The notes under the pieces: generated by a model | Database searches by the model: none | What the model was told of the DNA's origin: nothing | Seen by the model: the letters and a program-made list of their open reading frames with translations, nothing else | NCBI GenBank assembly: GCA_035559295.1 | Contig: DATMBL010000222.1 | Coordinates: 1 to 5,658, forward strand | Reading direction: 5' to 3' | From: DATMBL01 sp035559295 | Lineage (GTDB): Bacteria > Desulfobacterota > Binatia > UBA9968 | Length of the DNA stretch: 5,658 nt | Part shown: piece by piece, positions 5,577 through 5,658 of the stretch | Position numbering within the stretch: position 1 is the first letter of the stretch | How the letters are laid out: the number at the start of each line of letters is the position of its first letter | Translations under genes and position numbers: made by a program

Positions 5577-5658
5577 ATGAGCGCGAAAATAATCTTGGCG
5601 ATCCTTCTGCTCCTGTCCTCAGCCTCGGCGCTTCACGCCCAGGCGCCGTTTTATCAAG
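5577..5658 (+). CDS. Secreted protein N-terminus, possible TctC-type solute receptor, cut off by window edge
   Basis: Only 27 codons are present. They encode a Sec-type signal peptide: a short charged start (MSAK), a hydrophobic core (IILAILLLLSSASA, residues 5-18) and a probable cleavage site after LHA (19-21), leaving a mature start QAPFYQ. There is no lipobox cysteine, so the product should be released into the periplasm rather than lipid-anchored. A mature N-terminus of this type and a TctB-family gene just upstream fit a periplasmic receptor of a tripartite tricarboxylate transporter (TctC/Bug type), but the binding domain is outside the window and that role is inference. Start is ATG with a well-spaced GGAGG. 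Other secreted proteins cannot be excluded. Confidence 0.75.
   Translation, partial: MSAKIILAILLLLSSASALHAQAPFYQ

Overview
The window reads as ordinary chromosomal DNA from a GC-rich, Gram-negative-type bacterium. The gene order site-2 protease, trpS, scpA, scpB, rluB is one I associate with deltaproteobacterial (Desulfobacterota-like) genomes. A tripartite tricarboxylate transporter (TTT) type gene pair nearby would also fit an uncultured lineage such as the Binatia-like group. That placement is inference from gene order and protein style; no marker gene was searched.

Layout. Positions 1-3393 hold a compact minus-strand cluster, transcribed right to left: an M50/S2P-family membrane metalloprotease (TTG start), trpS, scpA, scpB and a GTG-initiated RluB/RsuA-type pseudouridine synthase that runs off the left edge. 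Junctions are tight (10 nt, a 4-nt overlap, 8 nt, 13 nt), so this is almost certainly one operon with translational coupling. Next upstream on the same strand, 110 nt away, is a crotonase-superfamily gene (3504-4319). A 589-nt gene-free region (4320-4908) then separates these genes from a rightward pair: a TctB-family small membrane protein (4909-5394) and, after a 182-nt gap, the first 27 codons of a secreted protein that may be a TctC-type solute receptor (5577 to the right edge).

How the genes fit together. ScpA and ScpB are the non-SMC subunits of the bacterial condensin. TrpS charges tRNA-Trp, the RluB-like enzyme modifies rRNA, and the M50 protease is a multi-pass membrane enzyme of unknown substrate. 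The link between them is conserved synteny rather than one pathway. The TctB/TctC-like pair would form part of a periplasmic-binding-protein-dependent carboxylate importer; no TctA permease is visible in the window.

No new mobile element, CRISPR array, RNA gene or defence system was seen. The two observations most worth a second look are within known families. TrpS carries four cysteines in a pattern nearly identical to the [4Fe-4S] site of Thermotoga maritima TrpRS. The crotonase lacks one of the two catalytic glutamates of true enoyl-CoA hydratases, so its default label is doubtful.
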